NCBI GenBank assembly: GCA_002869615.1
Contig: PKUH01000108.1
Coordinates: forward strand, 62,001-126,000
DNA from: Desulfuromonas sp.
GTDB taxonomy: Bacteria; Desulfobacterota; Desulfuromonadia; Desulfuromonadales; UBA2294
Length of the DNA stretch: 64,000 nt
Reading direction: 5' to 3'
A model generated the notes under the pieces. It was not told the DNA's origin, did not search any database, and saw only the letters and a program-made list of their open reading frames with translations. A program made the translations under genes and the position numbers. Positions 1 through 9,400 of this stretch are shown piece after piece. Every line of letters starts with the position of its first letter. Positions within the stretch are counted from its first letter, which is position 1.

Positions 1-294
1 ATATCCACGTTCGTCGACCCGTTTGGTTATTTTGTTGATCTCTTCCCGATTGAGTAGCAGTTTGCGTGAGCGGGTCGGATCATGATTAAAACGATTCCCC
101 TGCTCGTAGGGACTGATATTCATATTATCGATAAAAATTTCGCCACCACGAATCTTGCAGAAAGATTCCTTGAGGCTGACCTTCCCGGCCCGGATCGACT
201 TGATTTCGGTCCCGGTCAGAACCAGTCCCGCTTCATAGGTGTCCTCGATAAAATAGTCATGATACGCTTTTTTGTTGTTGGCGATGATTTTCAT
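1..294 (-). CDS. smpB: SsrA-binding protein SmpB (3' end beyond window)
   Basis: SmpB binds tmRNA and delivers it to stalled ribosomes in trans-translation. The 98 visible codons start [15 protein letters not shown] and include the hallmark stretches [19 protein letters not shown] and INKITKR, which line the SmpB beta-barrel that contacts the tRNA-like domain. The basic C-terminal tail that enters the decoding centre lies left of base 1. The ATG is at 294-292. It is 54 bases downstream of the RseC-like gene on the same strand, so the two may be co-transcribed. Family identity is very clear. Confidence 0.93.
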   Translation of the reverse strand, partial: MKIIANNKKAYHDYFIEDTYEAGLVLTGTEIKSIRAGKVSLKESFCKIRGGEIFIDNMNISPYEQGNRFNHDPTRSRKLLLNREEINKITKRVDERGY

Positions 295-348
295 AAAGCG
301 CAGGATACAGCAGACGGAAGTGAGAATACAGCAGAAAAAAAACGAATT

Positions 349-801
349 TCAGCCGGAGCTCTGGGCGTCCACGATTTCAACAATAACCGGCATATACTCC
401 TCTTTCGTCAGATATCGGCTGGCAAAGCGGAGGGCTATAAAAGAAGCGGTCATAAAAGTAGTCCCGGATATCGCGGCGAGCAGATCGGGGTCGCTGCCGC
501 TGATTAAATTTTCAGCCAGCAACTGCCCGGCGATCGCGCCAACAACCAGACAGACCAGGGGAACGATATATAAAAGGAAAGAAGACTGGAGAAAAGATCT
601 GGTCGTGGTCGCAATTCTGACCCGGTCACCAATTCCGGCATTGAGCCGATTATGAACTTCAACCGCTTTACTGCTATTGTCTTCACCGACATGACAAACA
701 CCTTCTGCGGCACAGTTTTCACAAAAGCTGCTCTTCTGGCAGAGAACGACTGCGACAGCCTTATCCTTGAGTTCAATAACATGCCCCACTTCTTCAATCA
801 T
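349..801 (-). CDS. SoxR-reducing system RseC family membrane protein
   Basis: A 150-residue protein of the RseC/MucC family. The N-terminus has four cysteines at positions 21, 27, 30 and 36 in a C-x5-C-x2-C-x5-C pattern, probably holding a metal or Fe-S centre. Two hydrophobic segments follow, at about 75-97 and 105-125. Relatives act with Rnf-type complexes in reducing SoxR or as envelope-stress modulators. No rnf or sox gene is visible here, so the partner is unknown. The gene lies between the broken amidohydrolase and smpB on the minus strand. Confidence 0.82.
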   Translation of the reverse strand: MIEEVGHVIELKDKAVAVVLCQKSSFCENCAAEGVCHVGEDNSSKAVEVHNRLNAGIGDRVRIATTTRSFLQSSFLLYIVPLVCLVVGAIAGQLLAENLISGSDPDLLAAISGTTFMTASFIALRFASRYLTKEEYMPVIVEIVDAQSSG

Positions 802-932
802 AAAGAAACTATAACACAGTCGATTTACCGAAGATAAACCTGATCAGGATTTTTTTTGCCGGTTTATTATCAAGTAGATTCAGACTTTGATCCTGCCTTC
901 TCTCGTCTCTCCGTAAAAGGTTAAAGCAGCAT

Positions 933-2228
933 TTATAGATTTCCTTCGCCGAGAACATCGATATTGTCGAGATAGAGACGGGTCACCTCGCCGCCCCGCT
1001 CGCCGCGACAGAGAAAATCTGGCAATTGCTCTATCGGCGGCAATTCAGCCGGCTGTAAAACCAGAAAACTTGCCTCCTTGCCTTCGGTCAGCGTCCCGAT
1101 CCGATCATCAATCCGCAGGGCGCGTGCGCCGTTGACCGTCGCCATTATCAACAGCTGAAGCGGATCGATAGCCGGACCATAAACATCGCGCGCATATTCC
1201 ATCTCGTCCCAGAGCGAAAGACTTGCATTACTTGCCATACTGTCGGTACCTAGAGCCAGGTTGACACCCTGGCAAAGATACGATTCAACCGGCGCCCGCC
1301 CGACCCCGAGCCGCGCGTTGGAACGGGGGCAAAGAACAACCGAAGCCCCGGCCCGGGCAAGAGCCCTGATGGCAGCATCATCAAACTGGACTCCGTGAAC
1401 GAGTAGTGCCGGCGGCGATAGCACTTCACTTTTCTCGAGATACTCAAGACTGCCGCGTTGATACGGCGGCATCGGCTTATGCCAGCCAACCGCCGGATAG
1501 AGATGCGCGGCGATCGGACCGGCGGATTCAAGAAGAAAAGTCGCTTCATCTTCCGATTCGGCAACATGGATCGTTGTTAAACGGTTGTGCTTGCGAGCCA
1601 GTTCGGAAACCTTGCCCAGAGTTTGAGGTCCGACCGTATACGGTGAATGCGGCGACAAACCGCGCTGCAGACGATGCAAATCGCCACCCTGCAACCAGTC
1701 ATTGGCCATCATCGGCAGAACGGCGCCCATCCCCTCATCGAGACCGATCAGCTCAAAACAGAGCCATCCATAAAGTGGCGTTTCCCGGAAAGTTGCATCG
1801 AGCAGATGGACTGACAGGATATCGCATACCGCTCCGGTCCCTGACTGCAGCAATGTCTTTATTCCGTGTTGAATCGAAGCCTGCAAATCGTCCGGTTCGA
1901 GACTATGCTTGATCCGGATTAATTCGAGAATCCAGTCGACGAACCCATCTCTCCCCTGATCTTAATCGCATGTTGAGGCCCCCGAGTTACGATGCTGGAA
2001 CCACTCCGGGAAATCGGTTAGTTCGAGGTGGGTATGGGCATTAACCAGCGGCGGCATGATGATCGCTGCGCCGAAATCGATGACTTCGGCGTCCGGGGCG
2101 ACATCGCACAATTGTCCAGCCGAACCGATGGCTACGATACGACCATCCCTGACGAGCATCGCCCCGCCCTCAATCGGCGCGGCGGTCATCGGCAGGATAT
2201 ATTGACTGCAATAAATTTGTTCGGACAT
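933..2228 (-). pseudogene. MtaD/SAH-deaminase-type amidohydrolase interrupted by an in-frame TAA
   Basis: Two pieces in the same reading frame together make one amidohydrolase of about 430 codons. The N-terminal piece (2228-1965) ends just after the metal-binding HTHLEL motif. Then a TAA (1964-1962) intervenes. The rest resumes in frame with GFVDWILELI and carries HVAESEDE, LVHGVQFDD and the GTDSMASNASLSLWDE block typical of 5-methylthioadenosine/S-adenosylhomocysteine deaminases and related chlorohydrolase-like enzymes. No frameshift is needed; one substitution would explain the stop, which falls in a variable loop. It could be a nonsense mutation, a sequencing error or, less likely, readthrough. 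It sits 12 bases after panP, at the distal end of the pan operon. Exact substrate unknown. Confidence 0.78.
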
Positions 2229-2240
2229 CGGTCTGCCGAC

Positions 2241-3926
2241 TCAGCGAGTCATGTCTGACAACACTGAAGTTGTCGGAATGCCTTCGATTTCCATACGGAT
2301 ATTCTCGATCTCTGCCATCATCGCCTGGGTCTCCGGGTGCATCACAATTCGGGTCTGCTCCTCGAGCACGGCCGCCAGTATTTCATCGGTTGTGAGCGGA
2401 TTGGCCAGGACTACCCGCATCACTGTCACGAGTTTCCGGTTGGTCGCCGGCAATTGCAAACGCGTTCTCGAAACAAAGGTTTTACCGGCCTCGCGTTGAG
2501 CTTTCTGAATCAGACGGTTGACCTGGTCGAGAAGACCGTTAATACGGCAGCGCTGCGCAACAGTCGCCTTCAACAATGCATCCTGGACCGGTAGCGGACA
2601 ATATAGGTAGGTCAGAATATTGAGCTCAGGCTCACTGGTTAACTGGAATTCGTCATGCATCTTGATCATTTCAGCGAACCGACGGGCCTTTTCTATGCCG
2701 GTATCGATCAGCAGTTCGTATCCCTTGCGGCCGATAATGGAAAGTCCGGCATGGACCAGCATTGATTTACCGGGGCGAGAGCCTTCCAGGGTGTGACTGC
2801 CCAGATCTTTCGAACCTTCACGCAGGATATAGGCGGCGTGATGTTCGATCGCGGTAAGTGTTGTCGGATCCCTGAAAACAACCATTCCGACTCCCATCGG
2901 AACGTAAAGTTGCTTGTGTGCATCGAGAGTGACCGAGTCGGCCCGTTCGATACCTTTCATGATGTGACGGTACTTGTCGGAAAAGAGCGTTGGCCCGCCC
3001 CAGGCGGCATCGACATGAAAATGGCAGCCAACCTTTGCGGCGAAATCAGCCATCTCGGAGAGCGGGTCAACATTACCGGTTTCGGTCGTCCCGGCGATAC
3101 CGACAAGGGCCAGCGGACGTATTCCTTCATTTTTCAGCCGCGCGGTCTCCTGGCGTAGATGTTCCATGTCGAGTTTGTTGTCAGCGTCCGTCTCGATCAG
3201 AACCAGGTTGTCTCGACCGAGTCCGAGCAAGTCAACTGCTTTGCCAAGAGAATAATGACCGCGCCGTGAAACCAGTACGGCCAGATCGCGGCATCCGAGA
3301 AATTCAAGTGAGCGGGCCAGTCCTTCCCGGGCAATTCCGCGAAAATCTCCATAGGGAGCGAACAGGCGATTCCGGGCGGCCCAGAGCGCCGTCACATTGG
3401 CAATAGTACCGCCTGAGCAAAAGGCGCCAAGAGCATTATCGCTGTTATGAATCCATTGGCGGTAAAAAGAGTCATTGGCACTAAAAACAAGTCGGTGCAA
3501 CATTGCCAGAACCTGACGCTCCATCGGCGTAAAAGCTTTTGAGGTCTCAACTTTGACCAGGTTCTGATTCAGGGCAGTCATGATGCGCGACAACGGCAGC
3601 ATGAAATATGGCAGCGCCGAAGTCATGTGACCGACAAAACCGGGAGCGGCGGTATGGACTGATTGGGCAACCAGCTTTTCCTTGACGAAACCGGTGTACT
3701 CTGACACATAAGTCGGTTCTTCCGGAATCACGGTGTTTGAAAAATCGACCTCGATCTCTTCCAGACTCCGTTCAAGGGCAACGATATGGGTCTGCAGAAA
3801 ATCCGCGACGTTTTCGGTGATCGCCTGATCAACAGCGCCGAGAGTTGTATCAGGGGCCTCCGGGACAGTAAATATCCGGTACAGGTTTTCCAGATTGGCG
3901 CGGGCCGCATCCCTGTTCTTTGGCAT
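2241..3926 (-). CDS. panP: PLP-dependent aspartate 1-decarboxylase PanP
   Basis: A 561-residue fold-type I PLP decarboxylase with the group II signature around the Schiff-base lysine (SVTLDAHKQLYVPMGVG) and the upstream cofactor residues HVDAAWGG. PanP-type enzymes convert aspartate to beta-alanine, replacing the pyruvoyl enzyme PanD. Its position directly after panC and panB (4-base gap to panC) gives all steps that join pantoate to beta-alanine in one operon. Glutamate or another amino acid as substrate cannot be excluded from sequence alone, but the context argues strongly for aspartate. Confidence 0.87.
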   Translation of the reverse strand: MPKNRDAARANLENLYRIFTVPEAPDTTLGAVDQAITENVADFLQTHIVALERSLEEIEVDFSNTVIPEEPTYVSEYTGFVKEKLVAQSVHTAAPGFVGHMTSALPYFMLPLSRIMTALNQNLVKVETSKAFTPMERQVLAMLHRLVFSANDSFYRQWIHNSDNALGAFCSGGTIANVTALWAARNRLFAPYGDFRGIAREGLARSLEFLGCRDLAVLVSRRGHYSLGKAVDLLGLGRDNLVLIETDADNKLDMEHLRQETARLKNEGIRPLALVGIAGTTETGNVDPLSEMADFAAKVGCHFHVDAAWGGPTLFSDKYRHIMKGIERADSVTLDAHKQLYVPMGVGMVVFRDPTTLTAIEHHAAYILREGSKDLGSHTLEGSRPGKSMLVHAGLSIIGRKGYELLIDTGIEKARRFAEMIKMHDEFQLTSEPELNILTYLYCPLPVQDALLKATVAQRCRINGLLDQVNRLIQKAQREAGKTFVSRTRLQLPATNRKLVTVMRVVLANPLTTDEILAAVLEEQTRIVMHPETQAMMAEIENIRMEIEGIPTTSVLSDMTR

Positions 3927-3930
3927 ATTT

Positions 3931-4806
3931 TTATCCCTGGAGAATGAAACTGTTGTCGATCAGACGGGTATTACCAATAAAAACCGCAAGGAGCAGGACA
4001 GAATCGGCATCAACATTCTGCTGTTCCCGAAGTGAGTCCCGGTGGCAGATTTTAAGGTAATCGATGCGGGCCTCGGGCTCTCTTTCGATCATTTCTGAAA
4101 TTTCTTTCAAAATAACTGAACCATTCAATTCACCGCCAGCTGCCAGAGTACGAGCCCGATTCAGGGCGCGTGAAAGGACTAGCGCCTGTTGTCGCTGTTC
4201 CGGCGACAGGTAAACATTGCGTGAACTCATCGCCAGACCATCGGCTTCACGTACGATCGGCAATCCGATGACTTCGACCGGCATATTGAGATCGAGAACC
4301 ATTCTACGGATAACGGCCAGTTGCTGAAAATCTTTCTCACCGAAATAAGCTGAATCAGGCTGGACAATATTAAACAATTTATTGACAACCGTAGTGACGC
4401 CGCGAAAATGGTCGGGCCGGCTTGCTCCGCAGAGAGTTTCAGTCAAACCCTCAACATTGACGTACGTCGCATAGCCACCCGGATAGACATCCTGTGGCAG
4501 CGGGGCAAAAACAAGGTCGGTTTCGCAGGAAGCAGCAAGTTCAAGATCGCGATCGAGATCGCGCGGATAGGAATCAAGGTCTTCGTTGGCACCGAACTGA
4601 GTCGGATTAATGAAAATTGAAAGGATCAGGATTTCACTACGGCGACGAGCCTCACGGAGCAGTGAAAGATGCCCTTCATGCAGGTAGCCCATAGTCGGAA
4701 CAAAACCGATCTTTTTCCCGGCTTGACGCATTTTCAGACAATAATGCTGCATCCGACCGATATCGTGGATCACTTGCGGAGCGGAATTACTTGAAGCTGT
4801 GCTCAT
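3931..4806 (-). CDS. panC: Pantothenate synthetase
   Basis: PanC condenses pantoate and beta-alanine with ATP to give pantothenate. The 291-residue protein has the nucleotidyltransferase motif [13 protein letters not shown] near the N-terminus, [18 protein letters not shown] for pantoate binding, and the KMSKS-like [12 protein letters not shown]. The ATG at 4806 overlaps the end of panB by 20 bases, implying translational coupling. An in-frame GTG at 4821 is an alternative start, but neither has a strong ribosome-binding site. The length is normal for the family. Confidence 0.95.
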   Translation of the reverse strand: MSTASSNSAPQVIHDIGRMQHYCLKMRQAGKKIGFVPTMGYLHEGHLSLLREARRRSEILILSIFINPTQFGANEDLDSYPRDLDRDLELAASCETDLVFAPLPQDVYPGGYATYVNVEGLTETLCGASRPDHFRGVTTVVNKLFNIVQPDSAYFGEKDFQQLAVIRRMVLDLNMPVEVIGLPIVREADGLAMSSRNVYLSPEQRQQALVLSRALNRARTLAAGGELNGSVILKEISEMIEREPEARIDYLKICHRDSLREQQNVDADSVLLLAVFIGNTRLIDNSFILQG

Positions 4807-5590
4807 CTGTCGGGAACTCACCCTGCTTGACCTCTTTAATATAGTCGCTGATACCTTGCCGGATCACAGGCGCGACATCGGCGTATTTTTTAACGAATTT
4901 TGGTGAATATTTTTCGCAAAGACCAAGGATATCATGGATCACCAGGACCTGCCCGTCGCAGGCTATTCCGGCACCGATACCGATCGTCGGGATTGTGAGT
5001 GACCCGGTAATCTCGCGCGCCAGTGTTGCCGGAATCCCTTCAAGGACAACAGCAAAAGCACCGGCATCCTGTACCGCTCTGGCATCGGCCAGAAGTTGAC
5101 AGGCTTGCGCTTCCTCCCGCCCCTGGACCTTGTATCCGCCCATACGATGAATCGACTGCGGCGTCAGGCCGATATGGGCCATGACCGGAATATCCATGTC
5201 GACAATCGCCCGGATGGTTGTTGCGACATTCTCACCGCCTTCGAGCTTGACGGCATTGGCCCCGGCCTCCTTGACCAAACGTCCGGCATTCAGACGGGCG
5301 TCGCGTCGAGAGGTCTGGTAAGAGAGAAAGGGCAGATCGGCAACAATCAGAGCCTGCTCGCTACCACGCACCACCGCCTTGGTATGGTAGATCATTTCGT
5401 CCATGGTCACCGGCAAGGTCGTATCGTAGCCGGCAACCACCGATCCGGCCGAATCGCCGATCAGGATAATGTCTATCCCTTCGCCATCCATCAGTCGGGC
5501 AAAAGGGTAATCGTAGGCGGTAAGAACGGCAATTTTATCTCCGGTCTCTTTCATACCCCGGATATCATGAACAGATTTTCTTTGACTCAT
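4787..5590 (-). CDS. panB: 3-methyl-2-oxobutanoate hydroxymethyltransferase
   Basis: PanB transfers a hydroxymethyl group from methylene-tetrahydrofolate to ketoisovalerate, making ketopantoate. The 267-residue TIM-barrel protein shows the family blocks [19 protein letters not shown] with the Mg-binding Asp, AHIGLTPQ and [18 protein letters not shown]. The ATG follows GAGGAAAGT. It is the first gene of panB-panC-panP and starts only about 20 bases after a strong intrinsic terminator, so it depends either on readthrough of the upstream small RNA or on another promoter. No panE or ilvC is seen nearby. Confidence 0.96.
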   Translation of the reverse strand: MSQRKSVHDIRGMKETGDKIAVLTAYDYPFARLMDGEGIDIILIGDSAGSVVAGYDTTLPVTMDEMIYHTKAVVRGSEQALIVADLPFLSYQTSRRDARLNAGRLVKEAGANAVKLEGGENVATTIRAIVDMDIPVMAHIGLTPQSIHRMGGYKVQGREEAQACQLLADARAVQDAGAFAVVLEGIPATLAREITGSLTIPTIGIGAGIACDGQVLVIHDILGLCEKYSPKFVKKYADVAPVIRQGISDYIKEVKQGEFPTDEHSFK

Positions 5591-5612
5591 ACTTTCCTCA
5601 ATATCTTGAGAA

Positions 5613-5648
5613 TAAAAAACGCCTTCCAGGACAGGACCCGAAAGGCGT
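5613..5648 (-). terminator. Intrinsic terminator at the 3' end of the candidate 6S RNA, ahead of panB
   Basis: On the minus strand ACGCCTT pairs with AAGGCGT around a GC-rich loop and is followed by six T. It ends the structured transcript upstream of panB. It could also act as an attenuator controlling panB. Confidence 0.72.
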
Positions 5649-5797
5649 GATAAACAGACGACGGCACAAAAGTGCTGTCCGGTTTTGCTATCGCCTTCCG
5701 TCCCGGTCCGAGGATCCAGGCGGTATGCATTTTGGTCTGGTCGTATATTGGCTCCGCTACGGGTTACGGGCCATGACCCTGACCTTGAAAAACGAGG
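5613..5797 (-). ncRNA. ssrS: Candidate 6S RNA (ssrS) upstream of panB
   Basis: A non-coding transcript of about 185 nt is bounded by a good promoter and an intrinsic terminator. It contains GGAGCCAATAT about 80 nt before AAAACCGGACAG, matching in order and spacing the E. coli 6S landmarks GAGCCGATAT and AAAACTG. By hand it folds as an irregular rod: GTCATGGCC with GGCGATAGC, then CCCG with CGGG, CCAG with CTGG near the tip, and a GCAC-TTTT-GTGC hairpin on the 3' side of an open bubble. 6S RNA mimics an open promoter and sequesters the housekeeping RNA polymerase. The alternative is a cis-acting leader of the pan operon. No covariance search was possible. Confidence 0.55.
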
Positions 5798-5801
5798 TAA
5801 T

Positions 5802-5830
5802 TCTATAGCACAGGGTCCGGAGGGTGTCCA
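5802..5830 (-). promoter_or_regulatory. Sigma-70-type promoter for the 6S-like RNA/panB
   Basis: Minus-strand TGGACA (5830-5825), a 17-base spacer, then TATAGA (5807-5802). Start of transcription is expected near 5797. It lies just past the end of the flavin reductase gene. Confidence 0.68.
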
Positions 5831-5841
5831 GACAAAACTGG

Positions 5842-6417
5842 CTATTTCTCTAACGATAATCCATCTTTATAGGCATCTGCCTGCTTCTCGCCAAGCGACC
5901 AGTATTCTCTGATGCCACCGAGATAAACCAACGGGTCGAACATTGAAACATCGGGAGCATCGTCGCCGGAGAGCGCTCCGGCAACGGCATGAATTTCAAC
6001 AATTTCTCCAATTACAAGGCGATAATCACCGAGCGGCAGTTCGAGTTGAAATTTACATTCGACCGACAGCGGTGATTCGGCAATCAGTGGGGACTTGACG
6101 ATGGCAGCCGGCTCGGTTGTCAGTCCGGTCATATTCAGCTTATCCTGTTCACGACCGCTCCGGATGCCACAAAAATCAGCGGCGAGCGCAAGTGAAACCG
6201 GAGTCATATTGACGACAAAGTCGCCACCGGACTTGATGTTTTCATAGGTTTTGCGCCCATAGTGCAATGATACGGCCATGGTCGGCGGCGTCTTGCTGAC
6301 TATGCCGGCCCACGACGCAGTCATAACGTTAACCGTGCCGTCGGCAGCAACTGTTGAAATCATCGTTGTCGGCTGTGGGAAAAAAGTTACGCACGGGCCG
6401 AGTCTCTCTTTTTTCAT
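5842..6417 (-). CDS. Flavin reductase family protein (FMN-binding split barrel)
   Basis: A 191-residue protein of the flavin reductase-like/split-barrel family. The N-terminus has the typical [22 protein letters not shown] strand pair, followed by [18 protein letters not shown] and [11 protein letters not shown], which contact FMN in relatives. Members reduce free flavins with NAD(P)H or serve as FMN-binding redox proteins; the particular partner is not evident. It follows the NAD-GDH gene by 21 bases and probably shares its transcript. The ATG is preceded by GGAGCAGGT. Confidence 0.85.
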   Translation of the reverse strand: MKKERLGPCVTFFPQPTTMISTVAADGTVNVMTASWAGIVSKTPPTMAVSLHYGRKTYENIKSGGDFVVNMTPVSLALAADFCGIRSGREQDKLNMTGLTTEPAAIVKSPLIAESPLSVECKFQLELPLGDYRLVIGEIVEIHAVAGALSGDDAPDVSMFDPLVYLGGIREYWSLGEKQADAYKDGLSLEK

Positions 6418-6438
6418 ACCTGCTCCGATAGATTGATA

Positions 6439-9400
6439 TTAAGTCGTCATTGACTCCAGTAATTCAACCAGAACATTAAAAGGGTTCAGATTGACCGGTG
6501 GCGACGCCTGCAGTTCATGACAGAGCGTTTGCCATTTACGCGCAGTAGAACGGTGCCGGGATAAAAATGTATTGCAATTGCAATCGTTGCCAACACAGAT
6601 TTCCTGTGCCAACCGAAAGAATATCGACTCGAACTGACGTTCCAGTGCATGCCGGGCCTGCTTGTCCCAACGGCCCGGCAGGTGAATCCCGGACAGGAGA
6701 TTGAACAACCGGTCGAATTCAAGGGATGCCCTGAGATCACGGTAGGTCGTAAAAACCGAAAACAGGTCTTTCCCGGTCAGCTCAACGAGCTTCATAACCG
6801 GCAGAAAATCTTTCAGGACGTCCAGCTTGACAAAGCGACGGGCCATAGCCTCTTCCATACCAAGCCCGACAAGCTGCCCGACCTCTTCATCCATGGCCTC
6901 GCAGGTCCCGGAGTCGAGCACGGAAGATAACGTTGCGGTAAATTGATCTAAATCGCTACGCACCCCCCGGATCACTTCAGTTTTCAATTCCGGAATGACT
7001 GTGGCAGAGAGGGACCCTTCGGTCAAAAAGTCGAGAGTATTTTCGAGCCGCAGCAGCAATTGATGCTGTTTCCCGGCCGACATCCGGTTATCGAGTGCAA
7101 AGACAGCCGACCTCATTTCGGAGCTCTCGATTGCCAAATCGAGCAGTAAGTAGACTGCCGCAACCACTTCGGGAGTGCGGCCGGTCCGTTCACTCTGGCT
7201 CATAACAAAACAGCACCCGGCCTGATCAACGATGTAATTGGTCAAAACCGTAGCGACTATTTCCGGTGCCAGGGGATGGTGCAACAGGTCTTCCCTGAAA
7301 TCTTGCTGGATGGCATTCGGAAAATAATCGAGCAGAAATCCCTGTACGACATCGGCTGAAGCCAGTTCACCTTCAAGCAAAGACTGGTAAAGATGCATCT
7401 TGCTGTAGGCGAGAAGGATAGCGAGCTCAGGTTTTACCAAACGGGAATCAGTACGGGTATTGATCTCTCTGGCCGACGGCAGATATTCGCTGCGGCGATC
7501 AAGGATACCAGCCCGACTCAGGCGATCGAGAAGGGTAATGAAAGGCTCAATATCATCTTCGGAGCGAACCAGGTCGAGCGACAGGGCCAGGGACTGGCTA
7601 TAGTTGTTGGCAAGGACATCATCGCAAACCTCATCGGTAACGGACAACAGGATTTTATCCCGTTCCTGACGAGATTCGACTTTCCCATTTTTGGCAAGTT
7701 GCCCCATCAATATCTTGAGATTAACTTCATGGTCGGAACAATCGACACCGCCGGAATTGTCGATCGCATCGGTATTGATCCGGCCACCGGCCAGTGCGTA
7801 TTCAATCCGTGCGAGTTGGGTCATTCCGAGATTCCCCCCTTCCCCGACTACCTTTACCCTGAGTTGTGAGGAATCAATGCGAACCGGATCGTTAGCCCGA
7901 TCACCGGCGTTTTCATTGTTTTCGGTTGAAGATTTCACGTAGGTGCCGATGCCGCCATTCCAGAGGAGGTCGGCTTTGGCCGCCAGGATGTAGCGGATCA
8001 GGGTCTGACCATCGAGGGAAGCATGGCGGATGCCGAGCCACTCCCGGATTTGATCGGACAAAGGAATATCCTTGGCGGCCCGCTCAAAGACGCCGCCGCC
8101 GGCCGATATCAACGACTGATCATAATCGGCCCAGGAAGAACGCGGCAAGTCAAACAGCCTCTTTCTTTCATGCCATGTTTTTTCAGGGTCCGGATCGGGA
8201 TCGATAAAGATATGCATGTGATTAAAGGCAGCGATCAGCTTGATGCTTCTCGACTGCAGCATGCCGTTGCCAAAGACATCCCCACCCATATCACCGATTC
8301 CGATAACCGTCACCGGGTCGGTCTGTACATTGATCCCGATTTCGCGAAAATGACGCTGCACCGAAACCCAGGCGCCGCGAGCCGTAATAGCGAGTTTCTT
8401 GTGATCGTATCCGGCCGAACCGCCGCTGGCAAAAGCATCATCCAGCAAGAAGTCATATTCAGCGGAGACACTGTTTGCGGTGTCAGGCAGATGCGCCGTC
8501 CCTTTGTCAGCGGCCACGACGAGGTATGGATCAACATCATCATAGGCAACCAGTTGGTCCGGCGTGACTATTTCATCATGAATCCGATTATCGGTTAAAT
8601 CAAGGAGGCCGCGCATCAGGGTTTTATAGGCTTCTTTCGATAACTCGGCCCCCTCTTCGCGTGTTGTAAATGGCGTTTTGACAACAAAACCGCCTTTTGA
8701 ACCGACCGGGACAATCAGGGTGTTCTTGGTCATTTGCGTTTTCATCAAACCAAGTACTTCAGTTCGGAAGTCATCAGGCCGGTCCGACCAGCGGATACCG
8801 CCCCGGGCGACCTTGCCACCGCGCAGATGGATACCTTCCATAAGTGCCGAGTGTACATAGACTTCATACATCGGTCGCGGTGCCGGCATTTCGATAATGC
8901 CGATTGCGCTGATTTTAAATGAAAAAAAGTATTCGGCGGAATCCCGACGAATAAAAAAATTGGTTCGAATCGTTGAGTCGATAAGATTAAAAAAAGCTCG
9001 CAGAATCTGGTCTTCATTGATATCCGAAACAGCTTCCAGCGCCGCGGACAGAGCCATGCGTATGGGCATCAATCCCTGCTCTTCACGTTCCGACATCGAG
9101 GCCCATTCCGGCCGCGGTTCAAAACGGGCCGCAAAGTAACGGTAAAGCTGGGCAGTAACCTCGGGGTTATTGATAAAGGCAAAAGCGACCCTTTTTTTGG
9201 TGAAGGGTGACACGAGCTGGAAATAGTAGTTTCGATAACCGCGGAACACGTCGACCTGACGCCAGTCAAGACCTGTCAGTACCAACAGATGGTGCAGGTA
9301 ATCATTTTCGACCTGGCCCGTTCGAAGGGCCATCAATGTCTCGAGCATGTTTTCCCGGACTTCAGAGAGCGGCAGGGCATGGTCGACCCGGTTGCGGATC

